From contig NC_031770.1 in assembly GCF_001522545.3 (NCBI RefSeq), positions 3,470,281 to 3,534,280 of the forward strand: DNA of 64,000 nucleotides. The letters are read 5' to 3'. Below the pieces are notes generated by a model. It saw nothing but the letters and a program-made list of their open reading frames with translations. It had not been told where the DNA came from and searched no databases. The stretch comes from Parus major. Its lineage: Eukaryota > Chordata > Aves > Passeriformes > Paridae. The position numbers and the translations under genes were made by a program. Shown here in pieces: positions 46,501 to 59,400 of the stretch (within the stretch, counting starts at the first letter, position 1; the number at the start of each line of letters is the position of its first letter).

Positions 46501-49500
46501 GATCTGAGCAGGGCAGCATGGGGGGGGACAGCTCAGTGGGGCTGGCCTAGGCCCCAAAGGATCAGAAGTGGAGCATAATTCCTATCCTTGCTGAGTCTTT
46601 CTGCAGTGTGCAGTGACTGTAAAGTGGTTAAAATTAATAGCAAGTGCTCTAAGTATGCATGTGAATTTCCTATTTTAAAAAATGTCAATTGTATACCTCT
46701 CCATCATCCATATGTATGTTTCCTGGTAACATGCCTTTGTGTGTTGGGAGCTCTCACACCATTAAAGAGGGCATGGTCAGCATTCCAGGGAGCTTCTGAA
46801 TCCAGAGCCGACACATTCAGGGGAGATGATTTTTCCCTACCCACCCTTAGATGCACATTCAGTGTTGGGGACAGGTGTCAAGGGTGTCAGAGCAAGTGAC
46901 AGCTGCAGGGGAGATGGTGCAGGGAGCAGGTGGGTCCCTGTCCATCCCCTGGTGCACCTGGATGGGGAATACAGCTCCCACAAGAGGCTCAGGTTACTGT
47001 TCAGTTCCTTTAAATCAGCCTTGAGGCAACTCCCTTCAGGTAACACCTTTGTACAACTGAATTCCAAGGGTAAAACTCTTGCTGTGGGGGAAATAGTTTT
47101 TAATGATGCATTTAAGAATTCGTTATGTTAATACAGGTACAGTGAAAGAGTCTGGTGAGAAACATAAGGGATCTGTTGAAATTCCTAACCTGTCAGAAGA
47201 AAATGAGGTAGATGATACAGAGGTAGGTGTGCAATGCTGGTATGGCTGTATAGGTCCACAATTCTTAAATAAAGTTAATCAACATCTAGGCATCACATTT
47301 TGATTTATCCTGTTACTAAGTGGGGTAGTTACACATGCATAGTTTATTTCATACTTTTGTTTATTATACTTGAAATAATGTCTTATGCTATTCTCAAACT
47401 TACCAATGAGGAATGTGCAGTCTGCTTTGCTAATTACTGATTGTGATGATATTTTAACTACAAATTTGAGAAGAACACTGCTTGTTGTCTTAAAAAAAAC
47501 ACAGGCCAACACAGCAAACAACCCCCAGCCCTAAGACCCTAAGGAACCTCTGTGTTGGTTGGATAATGGGTGATACTGGGCTCCCACAGACCCTACAGCC
47601 TCTGCTGAGAAGCAGCTCTTGGCTTGATGAATTTGATCATCTAGACTGAGTGGAGATACCACATTTATTTGTGTCTTAAGAGGACTTACTTTCAGCAAAG
47701 GTTGGCTACCCCAAGGTCATGAATTTGAAATTGCAGAATAGTAAACAAAGCCCAAATGCTTTCCTTTGTTGCCAGAACCCAAAAGGCTCACGACTGGGGT
47801 CTCTCAGATGCTGTCATTTTTCTGTTTCTAGATAAATGTTAGCAAGAAAAAAGGGGAAGGTGATGTTCTGAAGGACCTGATGAGAACTGAAGGAACCACC
47901 AAAGTCAGAGAGGCCCTAAGGGACTACCTGAAAGCACTTAAAACAGGTAAATGAAACCAGGTGAATTAATCAGCACCTTGTGAAGTGTTCTGTGCAGCTG
48001 CCTCTCCTGAACAGCTTGGTCAGATATTGACAAATCCCTGGGTTTGTACTGCTTTTATTTTTAATTGTCACCAGATGAGATGAATTAAGTTAGTCCTGAC
48101 ACTCAGGATCTTTTTTGCTCTCAGAAGTGGCTGTGTCCAGAAAGTTCTGCAGTGACTGAGGCTGTGCCTGGGTCACACAGGCCCTGCTAGGACTGGCCAA
48201 TAGAAGGATTTCTTTTTGTTCCCTAATTTTCAAGAAATGCCTTCTTGCCTGAACTGCTGCTTATTTTTGTGTCCCTTTGTTTTGGTTATTAATTTAATTA
48301 GTTGTTTTCAAGGATTTCTGAAATGTTGTCTTTATTTCTGTTCTTCACTCTATAAATACATTCTCTGCTCATCTTTAAGCCTGCCATTAGCATTTGAGAT
48401 TCTAAGGTTTTATTATTGTAAACTTAGTACATTTATAAATTTTCACTTGTTCTTCTAAACCAAAGGTGAACCAAATTTAAATCTGCCTTTCTCTTTTTTG
48501 AACTGTGCTATTTTTGTGAATTACAGCTGTTTCCAAGAACCAGGAAAGTATGCTCAAAAAATAGATGCATTTACAGCTTGTAGTCAAATTGTTATCAGGT
48601 GCATCTCTAATTGTAAACTACTTTGCTAAATTATTACTTCTTTTTTTTTGTCAAAAGCTGTGTAATTTTCCCAAGTTGGATCCAGCAGTTTTTGGCTTCA
48701 GGAATTACCATGTATGATTTTTAGGGTATCCAAAGATTGAACAATGGAAAGTCAAAGGGCAGCAGCCTCTGACAGGGGTGGCTCCCATTCTGATTGAGTT
48801 TCACTCCAGCCTTCTGCCAAGCTTAGGGGAATTTCTTTGAGTATTATTTCTCTTTGATCTGAGCATCTGCTGTGCTGCCAGAAGAAGTCTGTGCAGATGT
48901 TACTGATTTGGGGTCAGGTAACTTGGAAAAGTCTTTTTAAGGGAAATTGCTGTTAGCTCCATTCCTGATGGAAGCATAAGGGTAAGCTGGAGAAACTGGA
49001 TTGAGCTTTATGTCCTGCACAATTTTACCCATTCTCCAGGGTTTTGGTGATCTTCACTGAGTATCTGAATGTCAGGGGGGTTCAACAGCTCAGTTTCACA
49101 CTGAAAAGTGCTTTTCTCCATTACAGAGTTCACCTTGGGAATGATTCTGCCAACAAAAGCTCCTGGTGGTCAGGAACTGGCCACGGAGCGAAAACCAAGT
49201 GGGAGCACTGTGCAGGTATGTTGGCTTCAGGTTTTCCCACTGAATTTAGTGACTCCTGCTGAATAAAACTGCTGAGTAAATACACAGGTACAGTGTGTAA
49301 TTGCCATGTTTTCACACACAGTGTTTGAGAATGTGCAGGTGACAACAGTCTTGCCCTGCCAGCACTTCTTAAGGGTCAAGATCTCACACTAATTCCTGTG
49401 AATATTGGTTTGCTTTGCAGGACTCTGTTACACCACAGTCTCTGGATATGGTTGGAGTAAAAATTCCAACAGTGAGGATACATATGAGGGAAGTCTTCAA

Positions 49501-51594
49501 CTCTCCAGCTGATGAACTTTACAGCATCTTCACAAAGAAGGAAGTAAGTGATACTTTCAGGTTATTTTAACTGAATGTGCATGTTGATGCTGCTGAAGAG
49601 TTGGGTGATTGTACTTGTCACAGTGTCAAGTACAAATTCCATTTGATGAGAATTTATTAGGTTGCCTTAGATCTTTTTTTGCCAGTTGTTCCCCTAACAG
49701 TGAAGCTGCACTGTTAGGTGGTTTGGGTGCAGCTTCCTTGAGCTGTCCTTAACAAAAGCTTTGATGTAGGTGTTGTTGAGGAGCCTGAAGGGCAAAGTCT
49801 TGGCACTGCTGTTACCCACAGCTTAATTAGATTAATTACTGGAGGTGATTATACTGTTGCTTACAGGGTGTGAAGCACACAATTACTAATTCTGGGTTTG
49901 TGTCCTTCAAACGAGTCTGGGCTGGTATTGGAGAACTTTAAATTACAATGCCAGGGCTAGGGCTGGGAAACAGAAATGGCTCCTAGCAGCTCTTCTGCAC
50001 CTTCCTAAATCTGCTGCTCCTTTTCCCTCATTTCCCGGTCTGGAAGCTGCCAGTTGTGTCTACAGCTGTGGATGTGCTGGGGGCAGAGCCTGTGCTGGCC
50101 TCCAGTGCAAGTTTCTCAGCATTAATATTCTCACTGTGGCACCCACTGGCCCCTGCCACCAGCCCAGCAATGCTGTATAAAACCAAAAGCCTGGGGAGTG
50201 TTCAAGGGCTTCCATCCAGGTGTATCAGAGGTCAGTTAAGTCCTGCAGCACCCCTCCCTTTTCTCCCAACATGGTGCATTTTGTGTTTTTCTTCTGTTAG
50301 TTGGTACAGAAGTTCTCCAAGTGCCCAGCTGTGATTGAAGCAGAGAAAGGAGGCAAACTTCAGATGTTTGAGGGCTGTGTCAGCGGTGAATACACCGAAC
50401 TGGTAAAAAGCTCCTACTATACTTGAAAAAGGCAGGGGGAGGGTGGCTATTTCTGAGCAAAAAAGCAGCACAGATTTGTGAATTTCAGCTTCTCCAGTGC
50501 ATATTTCAGCTCCTCTATTTCAAACCCAAACAGCTGGGCTTTTGTTGTGTGGCTTTTTTTTTATCCCACCAAAAGAGCAGGGGCTGACTGCACCTAAGGA
50601 CCTGCATGGGGAGCAGAAAACCCAACACAGTCCTTTGTAACTGGGGAAATGATCTCTGTTCTATTCAGGGCAAGTGTTACCCTGTCCCAGCTGAATGCTG
50701 GTGCAAATAGAAGGGAAAAACCTGATAATTGGAGCTCAGCTGCATTTTTGAAATGTCCTAAAAACCATTTTCATCTGCAGGAGTGCCCGACTTGTGTACT
50801 GGGCCAGGCTGGGTTGTGTAACACAATCACTCGATCACATTTGGAAATTGCAGTGGGGAAAACCGGGCTTGTCCTTGTTTCAAAGTCTGCAAGAAAACCA
50901 ATGTTTTATGTGCAGTAACCACTGAGTCCTGATCTTTTCTCACAGCAAAAACAGAACAGTGGAATGCAGCACACTGAAAGCTCCATAAAAACAATTTATT
51001 TCAAAAACCAAACCCCAGCCTTGCGCTTGTTTACATGCATGTGTCCAATGTTCCATAAGATAATGCTCCTCTCCCTGTATTGCAGGGAGAACTGGAATGG
51101 GAATTCTCTCAGGTGCTAACAAGGAAAACCTTCTTATCTTCCACAGGTACCCAGCCAAAGAATTGTCCTGAAGTGGCGATGTAGGAGCTGGCCTGATGGT
51201 GAGTTTTTCCAAGGATCTCTGATACTGGAGGGCTCCTTTCCAGGGAGAAGGGCCCAGCCTTGGCTGGCCACTCCCTTGGTCTGTGTCCTTCAGAGAACAG
51301 CCCAGTGCAGAGAGCTTGAAAAGAGGCTGTGCTCAGGCAGAGCAGAAAGGGAATCAGCACCAACAAATGTCATTCTTTACAAAGCACTTCACTCAAGGGT
51401 CCTGTTTTCTTCCCTCAGAACATTATGCAACAGTGGCCTTGAACTTCCAGGACCTGGTGGCTCAGTCGGAACTGGAGCTGGAATGCAAAGGGGTTCCCGT
51501 CTCCCATGAAGAGAGTACAAGACAGTGTTGGAAGAAGCAATATTTTGAAGAAATACATATTTTACTGCAGCAATCAAAAGATAACATGGAATGA
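43044..51594 (+). CDS. AHSA2: AHSA2, activator of Hsp90 ATPase (Aha1 family), 9 exons, 337 aa
   Basis: A cytosolic co-chaperone that binds Hsp90 and stimulates its ATPase. Exons: 43044-43123, 43206-43396, 47137-47222, 47832-47946, 49127-49215, 49421-49543, 50301-50402, 51147-51198, 51419-51594; all phases agree, 1,014 nt including stop. The start ATG has a strong Kozak context (gccATGG). It carries the Aha1 NxNNWHW motif at residues 21-27, the Aha1 N-terminal domain (GKLIFFYEWNLRLSWKG, IEIPNLSEEN-like segment), the joint KTEFTLGMILPTKAPG, and the C-terminal SRPBCC-type domain (LYSIFTKKELVQKFSKCP, GEYTEL, LKWRCRSWPD). KGVPVSHEE and KKQYFEEI near the end, plus position beside USP34, favour AHSA2 over AHSA1. 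Length is normal for the family. Intron 2 is large (3.7 kb) and holds a 36-bp tandem repeat. Confidence 0.96.
45991..46170 (+). repeat. 36-bp tandem repeat, five copies, in AHSA2 intron 2
   Basis: Five head-to-tail copies of a 36-bp unit (cacctggcatttgctggagc then ccctcactgggatctg) span exactly 180 bp, with only one or two substitutions per copy (c/t at two positions). The unit is a multiple of three, so long frames appear on both strands; they are by-products. This is a minisatellite, not a coding repeat. Confidence 0.95.
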
Positions 51595-51688
51595 TAACAG
51601 CACTGTAGTTTTGTTAGGGCATTACTTTTTATACTTTGTTAACATTTGGTTTTCTAAAAAAAAATATATATAATTTATTTGTGGGAAG

Positions 51689-51694
51689 AATAAA
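51689..51694 (+). terminator. Poly(A) signal of AHSA2
   Basis: AATAAA lies about 95 nt after the AHSA2 stop codon, preceded by an AT-rich run (atatatataa). The 3' UTR would be only about 110-120 nt. Confidence 0.75.
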
Positions 51695-51719
51695 GACCCA
51701 CTTCTATGAGACTGTACAT

Positions 51720-54700
51720 AGTTGAAGCACTATTTATGGGTTTTTAGGGAATGAGAGGCAAGTCAGACTGTTTATAGACAGCTTTACTCAGAGACAGTGA
51801 TCTCTGTTCTGCTTGCCTGCACCTTCAGAAAGAGATAATGATTCAGCTGCAGTGAGTCCTGCCCTCAGAGGCAGGTGAGCTACAACAATCAATAGGAAGC
51901 ATTTCCAGTTCCTTAATATTCAGTGTATTAAGTGGCAAATTTAAATCCCTGTAGGAGACGGAGTTCCCAGCAGAGGTGAGCTGAAAGGGATTACAAAACT
52001 GCTGATCCATTTCAAGAAATGGAGAGGTTTTCATTTATAGCCTTGTGGAATACCTGCTAGATGCTTTTAACTGCAGGCTCTTTGTAGCTGCAGTTTTAGG
52101 AGAGATAATTAACAATGTCATGTAATTATTAGGTCTGCATGCACTGTATTCCCTTCCTTGACCTCAGTGTGACATTTATTTAGGAAGAAACAAACAGTAG
52201 TATTGCTTTCTTTCTGCAGTTCGGTAAAACCTTCCACTGAAATGATTTACAGCCCTCTGCAATGCTGTACCTCAAAGAGAACAACTGTTAAAGAGAATTC
52301 TGACAGGAACAAATTGTAATTCCTAATTAAACCATCTCGAGGTGAGCAAGGATAACTTAGTTTTCAATAAATAAATGAAGTGTACAAATTAAATATGCAA
52401 TCTGAAACAAATTGACCACAGTAGGGCAGACTGCCTTTGGAAAACTTGCTTGGCTTAATAAAAATATGACTTTACATCAAGCTCATTTTCTCCATAAACT
52501 GATACTGCCACACTAAATAAGTATCTTAGAAGTTAAGTCCTATATATTTTATTTTCACAGAATGCCAACACACGGCAACCTTACCACCCAAAAAGCTTCC
52601 ATCATCCTGAGGACACAGAGGTGATGCTCCTTGCTACAGGCCAGGTTCTCCTGAAAAGATTGCAGTCAGTTATTAACAACCCCTCTGAACTGAGGTGAGG
52701 TCTGTGGTAGTGGTAGTAAAAAGAACAAAGTCCCCACAGTGACAGAGAGGCACCAGAGCAGTTCCTGGGTGTTGCTGCTTTATGTGTCCAGGTGAGGAAC
52801 AGCCTCTTGAGTAATGTTGTATTTTAGCATCTGGTTCTGAATGCTCAAAATTTAGTTACCTTTTTTTTTCCCCCTCACTATTCAAGGAAGAAAAGCCTGA
52901 TGTTTTGAATAGAAAAATGATTTAGGGTAGTGGTTGACAGAGGGGAATTAAGGTTTAAGATGGTTCAGGCTTCAGCAGGTTTGTGGGTAGATGGTTGAAG
53001 AGATTTTGCAACAATTAATTCTTTGAGAGTAGGTGGTTCTATGCAATTCCAAGTTTCTTCCAACAGTGAAACTGCAGCCCCAGTGCTCTGTGGGAATTGT
53101 GCCTCACCCATTTTCCCCTCATGACTGAAATCCCTTGGTTTCCCTGTCTCCCTGCCCTCTCTGGAATGGAGCAGTTGTCGGTCACTGGTGTTAGAAAAGA
53201 CAGGATTTGTGCTTCCAGCATTGCAGTCCCTGCTCCAGGTGTGGGGCTGCCAAAACCCCTGGAAAATGAGGAGCAGCAGCTCTGTACCCCTCTAAAACTG
53301 GTGCTAAAATTTCTCCTAGAGTTCCCAATTAAAAGTAAAAAAAGTTAGATGATAATTAGCTGAGACAGGCAAAGAGAAAAATGGGAAAGATATGATTTGT
53401 AACATTATGGCCAAAATTCTTTACAGCTCTCAGCACTTGAAGTGCCAGAGGAGAGGCTGACTGTGAATGGAGAAGGTATTTAAAAGCTTAATTTTGAAGG
53501 AGTTAAATGGGAGGTAGAAATTCCAGGAGGAAATAATTAATAGTAACTGCGAAGAGTGATATAACCTGGAGGAAAAATCCAAGCTTTAAGAGACTGAGGA
53601 AGCCAGTGGAAGATTAAAGGGTTTAGGGTTAAAGGTGGGATAAGGGAACATTTGTAAAGGTGGAAAATACAAATAGGAAAACTCAAGTAAACTGAGAGAA
53701 GGGGAAAAGAATAAAGAAATAACGACTTGCAGAGCATGGGAAGTGAGGGAGACAGAGGATAAACACCTGGAAACAGGCTCTGGAAAAGCAAGACACCTTT
53801 GTGCAGGTATTGCTTTTTTCTGTTCAAAAAACTCAACTGCAAAAGAGTTCTTGGTAAAAATTGCAGGACTACTCAAGGGGAAGGAGTTTCCAGGAATTCT
53901 GATACTGCAGGAATACTCAAGGGGGAAATCAGGAGCTAAGGGAAGAGCAGTAAGAGTAATTGTATTTCTGGTAATCCTGACATGATTAATGGTGCAGTAT
54001 TTGTTTTTCTTCTATGAAATCATTATCAAGTACTGTTCATAGCTGCTCTGCTTGAAAACAAACTAAAAAACCATCCCAAAGGCCAGAATGCCACAGCTCT
54101 GGTGTGGCCCCATCCTGCAGGAGATGGCAGAGCCAGGCACAGGCTCAGCCAACATCCCAGCAATCAGCTGCACAGTGTTAATAAGGCTGATCAATTAAGA
54201 AAAGTACTCACCCAAAGGGTTCCAACAGCTGCTGCAGCTCAGGTTTTGATCCATAGGCCAATGTTTTCCTTCACAAATTTTGATTGTAGAAGTTCTGACT
54301 AGAAGCTGTTGATGATTTCTCCAGAGTTAAAATCTGGGGAAAGCTTACCAGAAAGGGTAATAAAATTATTCCTAAAGAGAACAAAACCATAATTATTTCA
54401 TGTCTGAATAATGAGCATGCCAACTTAAGCACTTGGGAGTGTCAGCAGTGTCTGTAAATGCAGGATAAAAACGCTAAGTAAACGGGAATATAAATTTACA
54501 AACTTTAAAGACAAATAAGTTACAGAAAGTTAGAACCAATGAGAGTAAATTCGAAGGGAGCAAGAGCATCACAGACACAAGGAGAGGCAAGTGATGCAAA
54601 ACTGCAGTGAAGGGTAGACAGAATGAAAGAATTTTGAAGAAAAAAAGACCAAGGTAGATGAAGATAATAGAAAAACAAACGAGCTGAGCAGCTGGAAAAT

Positions 54701-55249
54701 GAAGCTGAAAATGGAGTTTAATCAGATATTAAAACCAGTAGCATTGACAGTCCAAAAGGTCACATAGGAAAGTGGTATTATTCAGAAATAACAGGGGGAA
54801 GTATAATGGGAGAGATGATAAAGTCATTCCAGGGGTGCAGAAGCTGTCAAAAATGAGGGAGCACAGCCAGATAGAGCAGAGGGAAGAAAAAGAAAGGAAG
54901 TCTGTAAATGGTGCAGGAGAAAAACGATATAAGAGATGTTTAAATAAGGGAATTGAGACACCCAAGTTCCACTGGCTTTTGACAGCACTTCATGTTCTAA
55001 CACCAAGCACCAGTCCCTCTCCACTGTGTGGCTGAACACTCGTGCACACTAAACAAGCACCAAAATTAACATCAAATCTGAACCTCTGACCATCTTTTCT
55101 CTCTGCTGCTGTTTCACGTACGAAGTTCTTTGCTGAGAAATCCAAAGACTGAAGCAACATATTATAAACAAATGAAAAGTCATCACAATCAGTTTAATGA
55201 AGTGCACAGAATAGCAATTGATCATGTCAATAAAAATAAAACAATTAAT
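51720..55249. other. AHSA2-USP34 tail-to-tail intergenic region, no gene seen
   Basis: No frame here has a recognisable product. From about 53400 to 54960 the + strand is strongly purine-rich, with many gaaag/ggaa runs and few pyrimidine tracts. This may be an old degraded repeat. A short direct repeat (ggactactcaaggggaagg and ggaatactcaagggggaaat) lies at 53866-53930. The rest is ordinary AT-rich spacer. Confidence 0.5.
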
Positions 55250-55885
55250 TTTACATCAAGTGTGCTTTATTTCCTCCACAGGTATTCTGTTAAATAAAGC
55301 ACCATATATATACTGCCAGGCCACAGCTAAAGAGGATTCTTTACAGAATCAAATTTCTTGTGGTTGTTTAGTATACAAGTAAACTTAATTTTGATAATAA
55401 GAACCACAGCGATCTGAGGCAATCTGCCTCGATTATAAGGTACAAAACTGGCACAGAGGACACCATATTATACACAGTAAAAATGCCATAAGTTTAAATT
55501 ACATCATACAGGGCCAGGAGGCCCTGTCTCCCAGACAGCCATATTAAATGAAAGCCACTACAGTGAACTCTTAATTACATAAAACATAGCCATTATCTGA
55601 TTGCCCTTTAAGAAAGTGTACGGTAGATGCAAAATAAAATAAAATTTAAAAAAAATAATCTTGAGTTCTGCCTGACCAAGAATTAAGCATATAAATCTAT
55701 CTTGCCATTCAAGCAGAGAGCACTGGACAAACTGAAGCACGAAACAGAAATAAGCAAAACTTATACAAACAGCATTTTTTGGGGGGAAGGAGGATTTTTT
55801 TTTTTAAAAAAAGAAGAAAAAAAACCCCAAAAAAAGGAAAAAAAAAAAAAAAAAAGACTTAAAAGCAGACATGCTCCATCTAATG
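55250..55885 (-). other. USP34 3' untranslated region with poly(A) signal
   Basis: TTTATT at 55266-55271 reads AATAAA on the minus strand about 615 nt after the stop codon, a plausible end of the transcript. About 30 nt after the stop, the region 55796-55857 is an A-rich run on the + strand, so the mRNA would carry a long U-rich tract there. The exact end is inferred. Confidence 0.5.
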
Positions 55886-56490
55886 TCAAGAAGCAGCTTG
55901 GTTTCCTTTCCCGGATATCCGTGTGACCACGTGAATCGTAGACTCAATGGTCCTGCACAGGATGTCTAAAATGTCATGCTGCTGCATGTGACTAAAAAGT
56001 CCTCTGGAATGGCCACAACTGATTGATAAATTAGTTTCGGGGTCCTGGGATGGTAAGGCTTGGCCATCGCAGCTCCGCAAGTCTGCGAGGTCGGATAAAA
56101 CCGCTGAAATCGACGTGGAAGGAAACTCCGAGTCCTCCTCGGCTCCCATGGAATCCTTGGAAGCCTGCAGGTCTTTGAACTCTTTGCATTCTTCAAACTT
56201 GCCGTTCCCCGGCTGCTCCTCCGCGTGCTGCGCGCGCGCGGCCAACATTATGTCTTCGGAAAACGAAGAGGGCACTTCCATCCTGTACTCCTTGACAGAA
56301 CTGTTCTCGGGGGAGGGCGGGTCCTGCTCCGTCCCCGGGTCGATGATGGAGGAGTCCCTGGTCTCGTTGTCCGAGGTGCTGGTGGGGGTCAGCGCCTCGC
56401 GGGGCTCGGCTTTGATGTCGCCGATGTCCACGGCGTGCTCCTCGTCACTGCTCACCCGCCGCCTCTTCACCGGAGTGGCTCCTTCGTCAT
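55886..56490 (-). CDS. USP34: USP34 terminal coding exon: disordered acidic C-terminus
   Basis: The last exon encodes 200 residues plus stop, starting inside a split GAT codon (D-DEGATPVKRRR). It is low in hydrophobics and rich in Ser, Glu, Asp and Pro (KRRRVSSDEEH, TPTSTSDNETRDSS, DPPSPENSSVKEY). It then becomes conserved near the end (FPSTSISAVLSDLADLRSCD, HSRGLFSHMQQHDILD). KRRR may act as a nuclear localisation signal (inference). The +-strand shadow frames here look long only because of local GC content. Confidence 0.95.
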
Positions 56491-59400
56491 CTGCAGGGAC
56501 AGGGGAACGTGCTCAGGGAACGGGCGCTGCTCACATTCCCACCCTTCCCCACACTAAACATGGCAATAAACACTTCCTTCCTCGCAGAGAATTCATACAC
56601 TTCATGAATTCTAGTTTTTATCATAATAAAATGATAGTTTTGTGTACTGTTGGGGATTTGGAGTCAAGGAATGGCCCACCCTGCAACAGTAATGTATTAA
56701 CTTGATAAAAGGTTCATTACCTTTAGTTTTTCTTTCTTTGGCTTCTTGCTCTTGTAATGAGTTCCTCTGTTGCTGACAAGCTCTACATTTGTTTAAAAGC
56801 TCTTGTAAAGTTGGAATCAGGGCCGAGTTGAGCTGTTTGGGAGTGTGCACCGAAAGCAGCAAGGCGAGTGCTCGGAGGTCCTGGAAACAGAGAAACAAAC
56901 TTAAGGCTTATTTCAAACTGGTGTTTGATGAATCTGGCACATGGAGACAGTGCAATAAAGGAGATGCTGTTCATGTTCTGAGCAGCCCAAAGATCCCATT
57001 CTAGAGTTACTCACACCACTGAAATTCCCCCCTCACTGTCTGCTGACCTTAACACAGCTCTGTCCTGAGGGTGGCAATGCTGTGCTGAGACACAAAACCA
57101 CGCTGGGTTACAACACTCCTACCACGAATGCTCCTGCAGTTGTTAATACTTCGCTCCCCACAGTCAAGTTCATGTTCCCAACTTCCCATGTCCTCCCCAG
57201 GAGCCCAGCTGAGGCAGGGAGTGCCCAACACCTGGCACAGAACACTGAGGAGCTTCTGTAGGAAATGAGCTGCCTCTGTTAGAAAACTACTCACCCCATT
57301 TAATGTAGAGCTTGCTTTGGAAATTTCAACTCTCTGGTTGCTGAAGTCAGATTCTAGGCTTTGATACTGATTTATTAGATTTGTAATTAAAGTGTTGATT
57401 AAGTTGGCACAGTTTGCTTCAGAAAATACCTGCCCTTGCACCTGTGGAAACAAAGTATTTCTTAAAAAGCTACAAAAATTTGAACTGTGAAAACAGCATC
57501 CCAAAATGAAGCAGCACCAGTTCCTGCATTCTTTGGAGTAATAATTACTGCTAAAAGACTACATACCTTGAGAAGAAAATGGGTCAGAAAGGTGTAGACA
57601 ATGTTGTTGTTAAGAAAGGTCCTTTCATCCATCAGAATACATTTGATATATTCTGCAAAAACCGGATCTTCACAGAGGAGCTTCACGCAGTTCTTGGACA
57701 TTGCAGACTGGCAAGGACAGAGAAGATGGCACAGTCAGCACCACAACTGCAGGCCAGGCCCATTGAGAAACAGTTCGGGGCTACCAGATGCCAGTAAATT
57801 GTACAAGTCAATTAGTGCCAATTCTCATTTCCCGTTTTCCTGGGATGAAGCTCTTTCCCCAGAAAGGCCAGTTCATCCCCACCAGGGTGTGTGGGAAGGG
57901 ACAGAGCCTCCCGATCTGTGCGCCAACCACAGGACCCTCTCTGCAATCATACCCAGACTTTGACACCTCCTCATTTTTCCTTCATCATCCCAGTGCTGGT
58001 GCTACATAAAAAACTGAATTTCAGAGGCAGGATGAGGTGCTTTCTGCACACCCACCACCGTTAATGGGGGGAGTTGCTGTGTTACGCTTTTGTAGGATGT
58101 ACAGGGAACAATCAGAATTTACCAGATATTTACATTTGATTTAGCTGGGCTTCTCAGACGGCAGTAAGATAGGCAGAGTATTTTATTCAACACCACCCAC
58201 CAGTTACAACTGTGGGTTCTTTGTTCCACTTCCAGTGTTTTGCCTGTGTTTCCATTCTGTTGGTCCTGACTCTTACCTGAGTCTGGCAAAGCTCAGTCCA
58301 GAGTTTGGGGAAGAGCGCGAGGTGAAGTGGCAAACCTTCATAAGCAACCAGGACACCTGCAGTGGCACGAGGGAAGAAGTCAGTGTGGGAGAACTTTGTG
58401 GGAGATGTGCAAATTCCTCAGAAAAGCAGTGCCAAGGTGCCCTGTTATTTTATAGGATCACATTCCAAGCATTTTGTATGATCAGAAAGCTGCAGTGTCC
58501 GTGAGGTTTTTACAGTCCATTTAATAAAGACGTTGGGAAAGCGTGACCAACAACGAGCAGATGGGTGATTCAGGGGATAAAAGGACATTCTCTCATTGCT
58601 CTGGATGAGATTATTGGTGTGACACTGAGGTCTGTGCACACTGAGGAACTCGCCCTCAGGGTTGTGTGGGAACACAAAAATGGAAATATTGTCAATTCAT
58701 TGCTATTGCTGAGATGCTGTGGATACAGGATCTGATCCAAAGCCATTTAAACTCCCAACCACCCAGAAACAGCCTGAGCTGTCCTGTATTGAACTCTAAA
58801 TGTACAGTAAGACTGAATTCTCAGTGTATACCTCAGCTCTTTTCTGGACAGGCCTGAAACCTTTCAGTCATGTAGGTACAGCTGCACTCTCTTATACACA
58901 GATTAAGAGTTTTGTGGATAAAAATAATATCCAAGCACAACAAGTTTCAAAAGCTCTGCTTTTTCTTAAAAACTCTGAATATAAATCTCGTGAAGAAGGA
59001 CTCAGAGCTATGACAGAAAAAAAATCCTTTGGCTCTTTCACCTTGATACTTACTCATTTTAACTAAAGTTTCAGTAAACTTTTCACAGTTGATTGCAACT
59101 CGACACAGGAGGTGGATGAACTGGTGGTAGGAGAAGAAATAGTCCAGCAGCATCCGGTCGTAAACATCATCTTTGCCCTGAAGATTTAAGAGAGCCTCAT
59201 TTAACCTCCAAAGCCACAGGACAGCTCCCAGATTCCCCTGAGCACCGCCCTGCCTGTCACTTGCCCTGCAATGTTTCATCCTGGACTACAGTGGGAATCT
59301 CCAGGTGCCTCCTCACCCAGCCCTTGGCAAGCACCAGGGTGTGATAAGAGGAGGGATGGCAAATGCAATTCCCTGCCAGGAAAATCTATTGGAGGGTTCT

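Noticed and set aside
43044..51594. AHSA1 instead of AHSA2
   Set aside because: Sequence near the C-terminus (KGVPV, KKQYFEE) and the KTEF-GMILPTKA joint fit AHSA2 better, and USP34 is the known neighbour of AHSA2, not AHSA1.
56115..56705. 196-codon plus-strand frame over the USP34 terminal exon
   Set aside because: The minus strand has the clear USP34 C-terminus; this is its shadow.
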